DNA from: Loigolactobacillus binensis
GTDB taxonomy: Bacteria; Bacillota; Bacilli; Lactobacillales; Lactobacillaceae
Length of the DNA stretch: 64,000 nt
Direction of reading: 5' to 3'
Assembly: GCF_005405165.1 (NCBI RefSeq)
Contig: NZ_BJDN01000003.1
Location: 62,001-126,000, forward strand
This document shows, piece after piece, positions 1 through 8,416 of the stretch. The first letter of the stretch is position 1, and every line of letters begins with the position of its first letter. The position numbers and the translations under genes were made by a program. The notes below the pieces were generated by a model. That model was not told the origin of the DNA. It made no database searches and was given only the letters and a program-made list of their open reading frames with translations.

Positions 1-677
1 GACAGTTAGTACCTTGCATGATTTTAGGTGGTACTTTACAAATGATCGCCTTAGGCTGGTCCAACGTCGGTGCCGCAGTTGCACCTGACGCTGCCTTAGC
101 CGCAGTCGCATCCGCTATTATTTTAGTATTAGGTGGTCAAGGTAAAGATGGTGTTTCATCAGCCATTGCCATTGCCGTACCTTTAGCCGTAGCCGGATTA
201 TTATTAACGATTCTTGCTCGGACAATCGCAACTGCTATTGTTCATATCATGGACCGTTATGCTGAAAAAGGTAGCTTCAGAGGAATTGAAACTTGGCATA
301 TTATCGCTATCTGTATGCAAGGTGTCCGGATCGCTATCCCTGCAGCATTGATCTTAGCTGTTGGTGCTGGCCCAGTGCGTGATATCTTAAATGCAATGCC
401 TACTTGGTTAACTGATGGCTTATCCATTGGTGGTGGTATGGTCGTTGCCGTAGGTTATGCAATGGTTATCAACATGATGGCTACTGCTGAAGTATGGCCA
501 TTCTTCGCTATTGGTTTCGTATTAGCAACTGTTACTGATTTAACTTTAATCGGTCTTGGTGCTATTGGTATCTCCATGGCTTTGATCTACCTTAACCTTT
601 CCGAAAAAGGTGGCTCAAGCAACGGTGGTCCATCTAATTCAGGTGACCCGCTCGGCGATATCATAGATAACTACTAA
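1..677 (+). CDS. manY: PTS mannose-family transporter EIIC (3' part)
   Basis: Membrane channel subunit (IIC) of a mannose/fructose/sorbose-family phosphotransferase system, which takes up hexoses and phosphorylates them with IIAB and IID. The reading frame is open at the left edge (codons from base 3, Q-L-V-P-C before the first Met at 18), so the 5' end lies outside the window. About 224 residues are visible, rich in hydrophobic helices, with the family stretch around ILGGTLQMIALGWSNVGAA followed by APDAALA. The C-terminus is a short Gly/Ser/Asn-rich tail. The IID gene follows after 19 bases with its own RBS, so both are in one operon; the IIAB gene is expected upstream. Family assignment is firm; the exact sugar is inferred. 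Confidence 0.93.
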   Translation, partial: QLVPCMILGGTLQMIALGWSNVGAAVAPDAALAAVASAIILVLGGQGKDGVSSAIAIAVPLAVAGLLLTILARTIATAIVHIMDRYAEKGSFRGIETWHIIAICMQGVRIAIPAALILAVGAGPVRDILNAMPTWLTDGLSIGGGMVVAVGYAMVINMMATAEVWPFFAIGFVLATVTDLTLIGLGAIGISMALIYLNLSEKGGSSNGGPSNSGDPLGDIIDNY

Positions 678-696
678 CGAAAGGAGCGTATAAAAA

Positions 697-1629
697 ATGG
701 CAGATAATAAAATTGCACCAACAAAAAAAGTAGCCTTAACTAAAAGAGATCGTATCTCCGTTTGGTGGCGTTCAACGTTTATCCAGGGTTCATGGAACTA
801 CGAACGTATGCAAAATGGTGGCTGGGCTTACACGTTGATTCCAGCTTTGAAACGCCTCTATACAACTAAAGAAGACCGTGCTGCTGCATTGAAACGGCAC
901 ATGGAATTCTTTAACACCCATCCATATTTAGCTTCACCGATCATCGGGGTTACGATGGCACTTGAAGAAGAACGTGCCAATGGCGCTCCTATCGATGACG
1001 TTGCTATCCAAGGGGTCAAAGTAGGTATGATGGGTCCTTTGGCTGGTGTCGGTGATCCAGTATTCTGGTTCACGGTTAAGCCAATCTTAGGTGCCTTAGC
1101 TGCATCATTGGCAATCAGTGGCAATATCATGGGTCCTATCTTGTACTTTGTTTTATGGAATGCAATTCGGATGGCCTTCATGTGGTATACACAAGAATTC
1201 GGCTACAAGGCCGGTGCTTCTATTTCTGATGATTTATCTGGTGGTCTGTTACAAAAAGTAACTAAGGGTGCTACTATCCTAGGTATGTTCATCTTAGGAT
1301 CACTGATCAATCGTTGGGTTGTCGTTAAATTTACACCAGTTGTATCTTCGATCAAACAAGCAAAAGGGGCCTTCATTAACTGGGCTACTTTACCAAAAGG
1401 TGCTGCTGGTATCAAAGAAGCTTTGACCCAGCAAGCTGCTGGTTTGTCATTGGACAAATACAAAGTAACAACTTTGCAAGATAACTTAGATCAATTGATT
1501 CCAGGTTTAGCTGGCTTATTGGTTACTTTCTTGTGCATGTGGTTATTAAAGAAGAAAGTTTCCCCAATCATTATCATTCTTGGTTTGTTCGTAGTCGGTG
1601 TCGTATTACATGTATTGAAAATTATGTAA
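697..1629 (+). CDS. manZ: PTS mannose-family transporter EIID
   Basis: Membrane subunit IID of the mannose-family PTS, 310 residues, partner of the IIC just upstream. The start ATG is preceded by a good RBS (AAGGAGCG, about 8 bases away). The N-terminal half has typical IID features: a SWNYERMQNGGWAYTLIP stretch near residue 35, then FFNTHPYLASPIIGVTMALEE and a Gly-rich GVGDPVFWFTVKPILG segment. The last third is hydrophobic and ends in a membrane anchor. An intrinsic terminator follows 14 bases after the stop, closing the operon. Length matches the family. Confidence 0.95.
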   Translation: MADNKIAPTKKVALTKRDRISVWWRSTFIQGSWNYERMQNGGWAYTLIPALKRLYTTKEDRAAALKRHMEFFNTHPYLASPIIGVTMALEEERANGAPIDDVAIQGVKVGMMGPLAGVGDPVFWFTVKPILGALAASLAISGNIMGPILYFVLWNAIRMAFMWYTQEFGYKAGASISDDLSGGLLQKVTKGATILGMFILGSLINRWVVVKFTPVVSSIKQAKGAFINWATLPKGAAGIKEALTQQAAGLSLDKYKVTTLQDNLDQLIPGLAGLLVTFLCMWLLKKKVSPIIIILGLFVVGVVLHVLKIM

Positions 1630-1642
1630 TCGGTACTTCATT

Positions 1643-1673
1643 AAAGCCTGGGTCTTTGTACCCAGGCTTTTTT
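1643..1673 (+). terminator. Intrinsic terminator of the mannose PTS operon
   Basis: AAAGCCTGGGT pairs perfectly with ACCCAGGCTTT around a short loop, followed directly by a T run, 14 bases after the IID stop codon. Confidence 0.93.
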
Positions 1674-1733
1674 GATAAAATAGGCACAACCAAGTATAAT
1701 TGAGTAAAATGAAAAAGAAATGGAGTTATCCTG

Positions 1734-2129
1734 ATGGTACAATCAATCAACACGAAGGTCGATTTAGTTGTCGAAGCGACGTCCTTTATGGGTACAGCCC
1801 GTTATGGGAAAATTATGATCGGTGATAAAGGGTTTGAGTTTTTTAATAGCCGCAACGTTCGTGATTTCATTCAAGTCCCGTGGCCTGAAGTCGATTATGT
1901 GTTAGCCTCGGTTATGTTTAAGGGTAAGTGGATCCCACGTTTTGCAGTACGGACTAAACATAACGGTACGTACAGCTTTTCGGCTAAGAATACGAAGCAA
2001 CTGCTTCGGGGCATCCGTGAACATGTTGATCCTAGCCATATGGTACGTTCATTAAGCTTTTTCGACGTGATCAAACGCAGCTTGGTGCGCCTATTCAACC
2101 GGATCACGCGCCGCGGCAGCAAATCATAG
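1734..2129 (+). CDS. manO: DUF956 family protein (ManO-like)
   Basis: Small cytoplasmic DUF956 protein, 131 residues, of the kind usually found right after mannose PTS genes in lactic acid bacteria and often called ManO, a proposed regulator of that operon. Here it sits 100 bases past the PTS terminator with its own RBS (AATGGAG) and a nearby possible -10 (TATAAT at about 1695). The family pattern is visible: TSFMGTARYGKIMIGDKGFEFF, then VPWPEVDYVLASV and an FSAKNTKQLLR segment. The C-terminal 25 residues are basic (RLFNRITRRGSKS). Biochemical role is not established; a shorter paralogue follows at 2438. Confidence 0.88.
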   Translation: MVQSINTKVDLVVEATSFMGTARYGKIMIGDKGFEFFNSRNVRDFIQVPWPEVDYVLASVMFKGKWIPRFAVRTKHNGTYSFSAKNTKQLLRGIREHVDPSHMVRSLSFFDVIKRSLVRLFNRITRRGSKS

Positions 2130-2148
2130 GATTCAGCTGAAAGGAAGA

Positions 2149-2246
2149 GTGTGACATAAGGCGCCCAGCTACTACTTCACAGTAGTAGTTGATTTTCATA
2201 CTGAAAATCTTTGATGTTTCGGGCGTTGACCATTCTTATGGCACAC
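2149..2246. repeat. Three-armed inverted-repeat element (possible structured RNA)
   Basis: An outer stem, GTGTGACATAAG (2149-2160) with CTTATGGCACAC (2235-2246), has one mismatch and encloses two perfect hairpins: CTACTACT/AGTAGTAG (2169-2176 and 2181-2188) and GATTTTCA/TGAAAATC (2191-2198 and 2202-2209). GCGCCC/GGGCGT add a further inner pairing. No ORF runs through it. It could be a dispersed palindromic element or a transcribed structured RNA; the sequence alone does not decide. Confidence 0.7.
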
Positions 2247-2277
2247 ATTTTAGCTATATTGTTCGGAAGTACAAAAA

Positions 2278-2318
2278 AGGAGTTGGACATAAATGACTTA
2301 TGTTACGACTCTTTTTTT
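2278..2318 (+). terminator. Terminator-like hairpin between the DUF956 genes
   Basis: GAGTTGGACATAA (2280-2292) pairs imperfectly with TTATGTTACGACTC (2298-2311) and is followed by seven T. It probably ends transcription from the first DUF956 gene or from the structured element before it. Confidence 0.65.
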
Positions 2319-2437
2319 ATTAGTTTTAAGTACGCTTAGTCAGTATGGTAACGCTTAAGTACCGCTGTAAATGGTATAATTAAAGTTAGATCAGGATCAG
2401 ATAATCTTGTGAAATATTAAAAAAGTGGGGTAAACAA

Positions 2438-2794
2438 ATGACTGAAGCGATTAATCATAAAATTGATCTACAGACGGCGGCCGTTTTCTACACGGGAACA
2501 CCGCAGTCCGGGAAGGTTATTATTGGTGAAACAGGCTTTGAGTTTATTAATCAGAACAAGCAGCGGTTATCGTTACAATTGGTCTGGGCAAATATTGAAC
2601 TAGTAACGGCTTCAGTTTCACTCCGCAAAAAGGTGGTTCGTTACTCGATTCAGACCCAGGATGGTTTGTTGTATAGTTTTTCTTCAAAAAATGCAAATGA
2701 GGTATTAAGGGCGATGCGGGTCTATATAGATGCGAAAAAATTAGTCAAAGCCAAAAGCGTGTTTGACGTTTTTCACGTACAACATAAAAGCTGA
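2438..2794 (+). CDS. DUF956 family protein, second copy
   Basis: 118-residue paralogue of the protein at 1734, with the same layout: an AVFYTGTPQSGKVIIGETGFEF segment near residue 15, VWANIELVTASVS, then YSFSSKNANEVLRAMR. It lacks the long basic tail. It has its own RBS (GTGGGG, about 8 bases upstream) and is separated from the first copy by a terminator, so it is transcribed on its own. Divergence between the copies is substantial, which argues against a very recent duplication. A hairpin AAGCGCG/CGCGCTT at 2828-2849 lies after the stop but has a poor T tract. Confidence 0.82.
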   Translation: MTEAINHKIDLQTAAVFYTGTPQSGKVIIGETGFEFINQNKQRLSLQLVWANIELVTASVSLRKKVVRYSIQTQDGLLYSFSSKNANEVLRAMRVYIDAKKLVKAKSVFDVFHVQHKS

Positions 2795-3005
2795 AGACCA
2801 GTGGCTGATTCTTGAAAAATTAGTTTCAAGCGCGATGTTCAGCGCGCTTAACTAACGCCATACCACGCGAAAGCTACTTGGCAATGCGGCGATCAGGCTG
2901 ATTTGCTGAAGCAATATAAAAAAGAACAGTGACCGGGGTTTTAATAAGCTGGCGCGTTGTTCTTTAATTAACGGCCATGGTGGCTGAAAAGAAAGGGCGA
3001 CGCCG

Positions 3006-3710
3006 ATGGCACTCAAAGTCACAACTGTTGAAATTATCATCCGTTTACTGCTGGCAGTACTGATTGCCGGCGTGATCGGCTATGATCGCGAATATAAAAA
3101 TCGTCCGGCCGGATTGCGGACGCATATTTTAGTCTGTGTCGGGGCCTGTGTGATCGCAATGATCCAACAAAAAATCGGGTTTCAGGCCATTCAATTTGCG
3201 CGGGCTTTTCCCCAGTATGCTGGGGTCGTGCGCGCTGATGAAGCACGCTTGATCGCGCAGGTGGTCAGTGGAATCGGTTTTCTCGGTGCGGGCACGATCA
3301 TTGTGACCCGCCATTCAATTCTCGGGCTGACCACCGCTGCAAGTTTATGGGCGACAGCTAGTTTGGGCTTAGCGGTGGGAATGGGCTACTATGAAATTGC
3401 GATCATCAGCGCGCTGGTTGTGATCGGTGTGCTAACCTTTATGCAGAAGCTTATTCATGTCGATACCTTGAAAAAAATTGAAGTTAAATACCGCGACAAG
3501 CTGGCAACTAAAACGTATTTACAGCAATATTTTGCGACTAAGCACATTACGATCAATGATGTCAGTTTTAATACGGAACAAACAGCGCAAGGTGAAGTGT
3601 ATATAAACGTCTATAAAATAAAAATACCACGTCAATTAGCTTATACGCAGATCGTGGAGGATATTTCGTTACGTTCGGATATTGTTAAGGTCCGGTTGAT
3701 CAGTATTTAA
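3006..3710 (+). CDS. MgtC/SapB family membrane protein
   Basis: Integral membrane protein, 234 residues, of the MgtC/SapB family, linked in other bacteria to magnesium stress and growth at low Mg2+. The N-terminal 150 residues hold the family core: a helix, then GYDREYKNRPAGLRTHILVC near residue 25, a QVVSGIGFLGAGTII motif near residue 80, and LTTAASLWATASLGLAVG. The C-terminal 80 residues are a soluble, mixed-charge domain. The 211 bases upstream contain AAAGAACA...TGTTCTTT, a long-loop inverted repeat at about 2919-2965; I saw no M-box consensus. The LacI regulator starts 17 bases downstream, close enough for read-through. Confidence 0.9.
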   Translation: MALKVTTVEIIIRLLLAVLIAGVIGYDREYKNRPAGLRTHILVCVGACVIAMIQQKIGFQAIQFARAFPQYAGVVRADEARLIAQVVSGIGFLGAGTIIVTRHSILGLTTAASLWATASLGLAVGMGYYEIAIISALVVIGVLTFMQKLIHVDTLKKIEVKYRDKLATKTYLQQYFATKHITINDVSFNTEQTAQGEVYINVYKIKIPRQLAYTQIVEDISLRSDIVKVRLISI

Positions 3711-3727
3711 TTTAGAAGGGAAAAATT

Positions 3728-4675
3728 ATGACTTTAAAGGATATTGCTAAGCAAACAGGTTATTCGGCGTCCACAGTATCGCGGGCTTTGAATCATGATC
3801 CTCGAATCAGTGCTGAAGCAACCCAGATCATTCAGAAGGTGGCAACAGCAACAGGTTATACCAAGGATTTTGCTGCCCTTAATTTGAATAATCGTGAATC
3901 CAATATTTTAGCGGTGGTTTTTCCACCGGAAAATTTGATGAACGTCAATAATCCGTTTTATGTCGAAATTATCAAACAAGCCAATTATATTGCTAGTAAG
4001 CATGGGTATATGGTTTCTGTGGTAATGGCCAAAAGTATGGCGGCTTTACAACGGGAGGTCAGTACCATGATCACCAGCGGTAAAGTGCGCAAATATATTT
4101 TGCTATATAATTTGCCCAAAGATCCGGTGACGCAGCATTTGAAAAAAAATGGTGTCCGGTTTGTCGTGATCGGTGACCCCCATGATGCAACGGTTACCTT
4201 TGTTGATAATGATAACTATGCCGTTGGTGTAGCAGTAGCTGAACAAAAATTTACGCAATTTCAACCGTTAGTGCCGGCCTACATCTACTCAAATCAGCGC
4301 TGGCAATACGAAGTCGATCGTTTAAAGGGGCTCAAGCATGTCTTTGCTAAGCGTGGGGTGGCGTTAACTGAGTTTACCTTTGACCAGCAAAATTTAGCGG
4401 CTGCTAGTCAGGCTTTTCGGCAACTACTTAGGCAGCATAATTTATTGATCATTTCCAGTGATGACTTGTTGATCCAGCTTTATGGGTTGTTACACCACCA
4501 ACAGCCAGTACAGATCATCAGTTTCAATAATTCAGATTTTATTCAACCGATCAGCGAACATATTCAGTCGGTTGATCTGCAGCCGCAAAAAATGGGTGAA
4601 GTTGCGGCTAAAATTTTATTTAAGCCGGAAAATAAAAAAATTTCACAGGCGAATTACATTGACTTCAGGCTTTAG
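3728..4675 (+). CDS. LacI family transcriptional regulator
   Basis: Sugar-responsive repressor, 315 residues. Residues 1-50 are a LacI helix-turn-helix (TLKDIAKQTGYSASTVSRAL) plus hinge; the rest is a periplasmic-binding-protein-like effector domain (AVVFPPEN near residue 62, an SSDD segment near 240). Slightly short for the family but with no sign of truncation. It lies directly upstream of an MFS sugar transporter and an alpha-glucosidase, and the gap between them holds a long palindrome with the LacI-family core TGCAATCGGTTGCA overlapping the promoter. It is therefore very likely the repressor of those two genes, responding to an alpha-glucoside. Confidence 0.93.
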   Translation: MTLKDIAKQTGYSASTVSRALNHDPRISAEATQIIQKVATATGYTKDFAALNLNNRESNILAVVFPPENLMNVNNPFYVEIIKQANYIASKHGYMVSVVMAKSMAALQREVSTMITSGKVRKYILLYNLPKDPVTQHLKKNGVRFVVIGDPHDATVTFVDNDNYAVGVAVAEQKFTQFQPLVPAYIYSNQRWQYEVDRLKGLKHVFAKRGVALTEFTFDQQNLAAASQAFRQLLRQHNLLIISSDDLLIQLYGLLHHQQPVQIISFNNSDFIQPISEHIQSVDLQPQKMGEVAAKILFKPENKKISQANYIDFRL

Positions 4676-4694
4676 CATGAAGTTTTTTATTTTC

Positions 4695-4738
4695 TTTTTG
4701 TGCAATCGGTTGCACAAAAAGAAAACGTTTGCTATACT
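4695..4738 (+). promoter_or_regulatory. Promoter with LacI-type operator and cre-like site
   Basis: A 26-bp inverted repeat, TTTTTGTGCAA / TTGCACAAAAA around TCGG, spans 4695-4720. Its right arm contains the -35 (TTGCAC, 4710-4715); a 17-base spacer leads to the -10 (TATACT, 4733-4738). The spacer holds a cre-like AGAAAACGTTTGCT (4720-4733). The LacI protein would block the -35 and CcpA the spacer. Regulator identity is inferred from position. Confidence 0.83.
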
Positions 4739-4778
4739 TTATTTTGCCGGCAACAATAATAAACAGGATGTGACAGAA

Positions 4779-6110
4779 ATGGAAACAAAAGGATTACCAA
4801 CATTACCTGCTAGTCGTATTTGGATGATGAACTTCGGCTTTCTGGGTGTTCAGGTTGCGTTTACATTACAAAGTTCACAAATGAGTCGAATTTTTCAAAC
4901 CATTGGGGCTGATCCCAATAAATTAGGTTGGTTTTTTATTTTACCACCATTAGCAGGATTATTAGTGCAACCGCTTGTAGGTACATATTCTGATCGAACT
5001 TGGGCGCCTAAACTTGGTGGGCGGCGGTTACCGTATTTATTAGTTGGTGCGATTATGGCCGTGATCGTTATGTTATTGTTACCTAATTCGGGTAGCCTTG
5101 GCTTTGGTTATGGTTCACTGGCTGCCTTATTATTTGGTGCGATCACAGTCGCCTTTTTAGATGTTTCTTCTAATGTCGCAATGCAACCTTTTAAAATGAT
5201 GGTCGGTGATATGGTCAACGATCAACAAAAAAGTTACGCGTACGGTATTCAAAGCTTTTTATCCAATTCCGGTTCCGTTTTAGCCGCTATTTTTCCGTTT
5301 ATCCTGACCGCCATTGGTATTTCCAACGTCGCTAGTAAAGGCGTTGTGCCGAATTCAGTGGTTGTTTCCTTTTATATCGGAGCTGCTTTATTGATCGTCA
5401 CGAGTTTGTTTAGTGTTTTTAAAGTAAAAGAGTATGATCCCCAAACGTATGCTAAATTTCATGGTATTACAGAAAATGACAACGCTTCCGGTGGTAATTG
5501 GCTGGAATTATTGAAGAAGGCGCCTAAGTCTTTCTGGACAGTTTCGTTGGTGCAATTCTTCAGTTGGATGGCTTTTCAATATTTATGGACTTACTCCGCC
5601 GGTGCGATCGCACAAAATGTTTGGCACACCAATGATGCCACTTCAGCTGGTTATCAAGCGGCGGGCAATTGGTACGGGGTTTTAGCTGCGGTTCAGGCGG
5701 TTGCCGCCGTTGCTTGGTCTTACTTATTAGCTAAATTACCACCGGCTAAAGCTAAAGTTGCTTATGCGACTAGCCTATTGTTAGGCGCGCTTGGGTTCTT
5801 ATCGATCTTCTTGATCCACTCCCAATACTTACTGATCATTTCTTACATTTTAGTTGGTATTGCGTGGGCCGCGGTCAATACGTATCCGTTGACGATGGTG
5901 ACTAATGATTTATCCGGTGTGCATATGGGCACCTACTTAGGCTTATTCAATGGTTCGATCTGCTTGCCCCAAATCGTCGCTTCACTGGCTTCCTTTGGCT
6001 TATTCCCATTATTAGGCGGTTCTCAAGTCAATATGTTCGTTCTAGCAGCAGTGATCATGGCGTGTGGTGCACTTTCAGTTGGTTTTATTCGTAACAAAAA
6101 GGAAGGTTAA
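4779..6110 (+). CDS. MFS sugar transporter (SLC45-like, sucrose/maltose type)
   Basis: 443-residue membrane transporter with 12 predicted helices. It resembles the SLC45/plant sucrose symporter branch of the MFS: near residue 45 FILPPLAGLLVQPLVGTYSD followed by R-T and GGRR, the RTW...GGRRLPY loop being characteristic. It probably imports a disaccharide such as maltose, isomaltose or sucrose with protons. The frame is open further upstream, but the ATG at 4779 follows an RBS-like AGGATG and lies 40 bases after the -10, while earlier in-frame codons overlap the LacI gene. The alpha-glucosidase begins 4 bases after its stop, so import and hydrolysis are coupled. Confidence 0.88.
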   Translation: METKGLPTLPASRIWMMNFGFLGVQVAFTLQSSQMSRIFQTIGADPNKLGWFFILPPLAGLLVQPLVGTYSDRTWAPKLGGRRLPYLLVGAIMAVIVMLLLPNSGSLGFGYGSLAALLFGAITVAFLDVSSNVAMQPFKMMVGDMVNDQQKSYAYGIQSFLSNSGSVLAAIFPFILTAIGISNVASKGVVPNSVVVSFYIGAALLIVTSLFSVFKVKEYDPQTYAKFHGITENDNASGGNWLELLKKAPKSFWTVSLVQFFSWMAFQYLWTYSAGAIAQNVWHTNDATSAGYQAAGNWYGVLAAVQAVAAVAWSYLLAKLPPAKAKVAYATSLLLGALGFLSIFLIHSQYLLIISYILVGIAWAAVNTYPLTMVTNDLSGVHMGTYLGLFNGSICLPQIVASLASFGLFPLLGGSQVNMFVLAAVIMACGALSVGFIRNKKEG

Positions 6111-6114
6111 GACA

Positions 6115-7794
6115 ATGGTTAATACAAAATGGTGGAAAAATGAAGTGGTCTATCAAGTTTATCCGCGGTCATTTCAAGATACAAATAACGATGGTATCGG
6201 TGATCTAAATGGGATCACCCAACATTTGGATTATTTAAAGCAATTAGGGGTGACTATGCTTTGGATCTCGCCAGTTTATCGTTCACCGATGGTCGATATG
6301 GGTTACGACATTGCTGATTATCAAGCGATCGACCCTCAATTTGGGACGATGGCCGATTTTGATCATTTATTGGCGGAAGCTAAGAAGCGCGGTTTGAAGA
6401 TCATTATGGATCTTGTCGTCAATCACACTTCTGACCAACATATGTGGTTCAAACAGGCCTTAGCTGATCCGCAAAGTAAATACCGGGATTATTATATTTT
6501 TAAAACCCCGGCTAATGGGCAAGTGCCAAATAATTGGCGTTCGATTTTTGGTGGTTCAACTTGGACTGAGGTGCCTGGTGAACCAGGCACCTACTATTTT
6601 CATACCTTTGCGCCGCAGCAACCGGATTTAAATTGGGAAAATCCCCAGTTGCGCAAGGCCATTTATCAGATGATCAATTGGTGGCTGGATAAAGGCATTA
6701 GCGGTTTTCGGGTTGATGCGATCACGCATTTGAAAAAAGATTTGGATTGGGCCAGTATCGAACCTGATGGCAAGGACGGTTTGGCCGCGGTGGTCAAGAA
6801 AGGCCAGAATCGACCGGGATTGGCTAAATTCTTGCTTGAGTTAAAGGCGCAAACTTTCGATAGATATGATGCGCTGACTGTGGGTGAAGCGTACGGGGTC
6901 GCCGCCGCTGATCTGCCTAAATTCATCGGTCCCAATGGTTATTTTTCAATGATGTTCGATTTTTCTTATTTGAATATCGAAATGAAAAATGTTGATGAAT
7001 GGTACCGCGGCCGTTCTAACTGGACCGTGAAGGAATTAAAGACGACGATCTTTAATAGCCAACAAGCGACTAAAGCGGCCGGTGGATGGTCTGCCAATGT
7101 ATTGGAAAGTCATGATCAACAACGAACGCTTTCAAAATTAGTACCAAACCCGAAATTTCAAACTCCGACGGCTGCTAAAGCATTGGCAACGATGTACTAC
7201 TTCTTGCCAGGTGTACCTTTTATTTATCAAGGGCAAGAGCTAGGTATGAAAAATTTCCGGCGTCAGCGGATCGATCAATTTAAGGATATTTCCTCACTTA
7301 ATAATTACCAAACGGGTATCAAGGAAGGATTATCTGCTACTGAGGCTTTGGCGATCGTTAACTTTAAGTCACGGGACAATGCACGAACCCCAATGCAATG
7401 GACAGATGCGACCTATGGCGGTTTCTCAACAACAACGCCTTGGTTGGAAATGGGTAATGATCGTGCTGGTATCAATGTGGCCGCCGAGGAACAAGATCCA
7501 GCTTCGGTTTTAAATTATTATCGGCAGATGGTGGCCTTACGTTTCCAGGCTCCTTATCAGGCAGTGATCGTTGACGGGGCTTTTGAACAAGTTACAAGTC
7601 CCGATAATGTTATCGCCTACCGCCGGCGGCAGGCTGAACAAGAATTAGTAATCGCAGTTAATTTAGGTGAAACTGCCGCAACGGTCACGCTACCTAAAGA
7701 CTACCAGGTCGTTTTAAGTAATGTTGCCGTGACCGTCACGAATCAGCAAGTCGAACTACCGCCTTATGCTGCCGTTATTTTAACGACAAAATAA
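6115..7794 (+). CDS. GH13 alpha-glucosidase (oligo-1,6-glucosidase / MalL-like)
   Basis: Cytoplasmic glycoside hydrolase family 13 enzyme, 559 residues, releasing glucose from imported alpha-glucosides. Start chosen at 6115: RBS GGAAGG sits 8 bases before it. Motifs in order: NEVVYQVYPRSFQDTNNDGIGDL at the N-terminus, DLVVNHTSDQH near residue 100, GFRVDAITH with nucleophile D201, VGEAYG with acid/base E258, and ESHDQQR with D334. The last motif reads ESHD instead of the more usual NHD, but the Asp is kept. A beta-sandwich C-terminal domain follows. Length is normal for the MalL/DexB group; alpha-1,6 against alpha-1,4 preference cannot be fixed from sequence reading alone. Confidence 0.9.
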   Translation: MVNTKWWKNEVVYQVYPRSFQDTNNDGIGDLNGITQHLDYLKQLGVTMLWISPVYRSPMVDMGYDIADYQAIDPQFGTMADFDHLLAEAKKRGLKIIMDLVVNHTSDQHMWFKQALADPQSKYRDYYIFKTPANGQVPNNWRSIFGGSTWTEVPGEPGTYYFHTFAPQQPDLNWENPQLRKAIYQMINWWLDKGISGFRVDAITHLKKDLDWASIEPDGKDGLAAVVKKGQNRPGLAKFLLELKAQTFDRYDALTVGEAYGVAAADLPKFIGPNGYFSMMFDFSYLNIEMKNVDEWYRGRSNWTVKELKTTIFNSQQATKAAGGWSANVLESHDQQRTLSKLVPNPKFQTPTAAKALATMYYFLPGVPFIYQGQELGMKNFRRQRIDQFKDISSLNNYQTGIKEGLSATEALAIVNFKSRDNARTPMQWTDATYGGFSTTTPWLEMGNDRAGINVAAEEQDPASVLNYYRQMVALRFQAPYQAVIVDGAFEQVTSPDNVIAYRRRQAEQELVIAVNLGETAATVTLPKDYQVVLSNVAVTVTNQQVELPPYAAVILTTK

Positions 7795-7796
7795 GC

Positions 7797-7843
7797 AAAA
7801 AAGCGCACCGCTTTGAAATAAAATTCAGACGGTACGCTTTTTT
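7797..7843. terminator. Bidirectional terminator between alpha-glucosidase and folT
   Basis: AAAAAAGCG-C-ACCG pairs with CGGT-A-CGCTTTTTT. A or T runs lie on both sides, so it can serve the convergent genes on both strands. Confidence 0.9.
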
Positions 7844-7851
7844 GCGCGTTG

Positions 7852-8367
7852 CTAGGCATATTTACGTAAAGTAGTGCGGACAATATTGATATTAAATAGC
7901 ACCGTTAGTAAGCTGCTGTAGATCGGGAAGGTGATCAATTCTTGGACTAACCGACCGGATAGAAGAGGGAGCCACGGTGTTTGGTACATCAAGTGCAACC
8001 ACAGGCTGTTTAGCCCCAAGTTCAACACCAGCGTAACGATCAAGCTGGCCCATAAAATTCGGCGTAAGCGTGGTGTTTTATGGTAAAAGGCGTAGCCAAA
8101 AACTAATCCCGTTAAAAAGGCGGTCAACACGAAGCCTGGGAAGAAAGTGAACTTAGGCATTAATAACATACCTAAAACATTGGCCAAGGCACTACTGCTA
8201 GCGGTGACCAGTGGTGGCACTAATGTCGCCATGATCGCGGTGATCAAGAAACTGAAGGAAATCTTGGTCAATAAGAATTGTAGTGAGAACATACTACCTA
8301 GGATCGTTTGCAAGGCGATCAAAACGCCAAGCAGCGCGATTTGACGCGCCTTTGAATGCTGTAACAT
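7852..8367 (-). CDS. folT: Folate-type ECF transporter S component
   Basis: Substrate-binding membrane subunit of an energy-coupling-factor transporter, 171 residues and about six helices, which would use the shared EcfAA'T module encoded elsewhere. The N-terminus (KARQIALLGVLIALQTILG) and the LLMPKFTFFPGFVLTAFLTG segment fit folate-family S components. The ATG at 8367 is preceded by GGGGG with 8-base spacing; an in-frame start 30 bases earlier has no RBS. The 300-base leader carries a THF-riboswitch-like aptamer and an intrinsic terminator, which supports folate as the ligand: expression would fall when tetrahydrofolate is plentiful. Confidence 0.85.
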   Translation of the reverse strand: MLQHSKARQIALLGVLIALQTILGSMFSLQFLLTKISFSFLITAIMATLVPPLVTASSSALANVLGMLLMPKFTFFPGFVLTAFLTGLVFGYAFYHKTPRLRRILWASLIVTLVLNLGLNSLWLHLMYQTPWLPLLSGRLVQELITFPIYSSLLTVLFNINIVRTTLRKYA

Positions 8368-8416
8368 GGCTATTACCCCCAAAACTATATTTGGCACTGC
8401 CAGTCATGAGCGTACT

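Noticed and set aside
858-1463. Minus-strand open frames inside the EIID gene
   Set aside because: They are opposite a well-supported coding gene and lack start signals.
2795-3005. Magnesium riboswitch (M-box) before the MgtC-like gene
   Set aside because: The region is short and I could not find the conserved M-box blocks; only ordinary inverted repeats are present.
4482-4778. 99-residue N-terminal extension of the MFS transporter
   Set aside because: The extension overlaps the LacI gene and the operator/promoter; the RBS and family N-terminus support the ATG at 4779.
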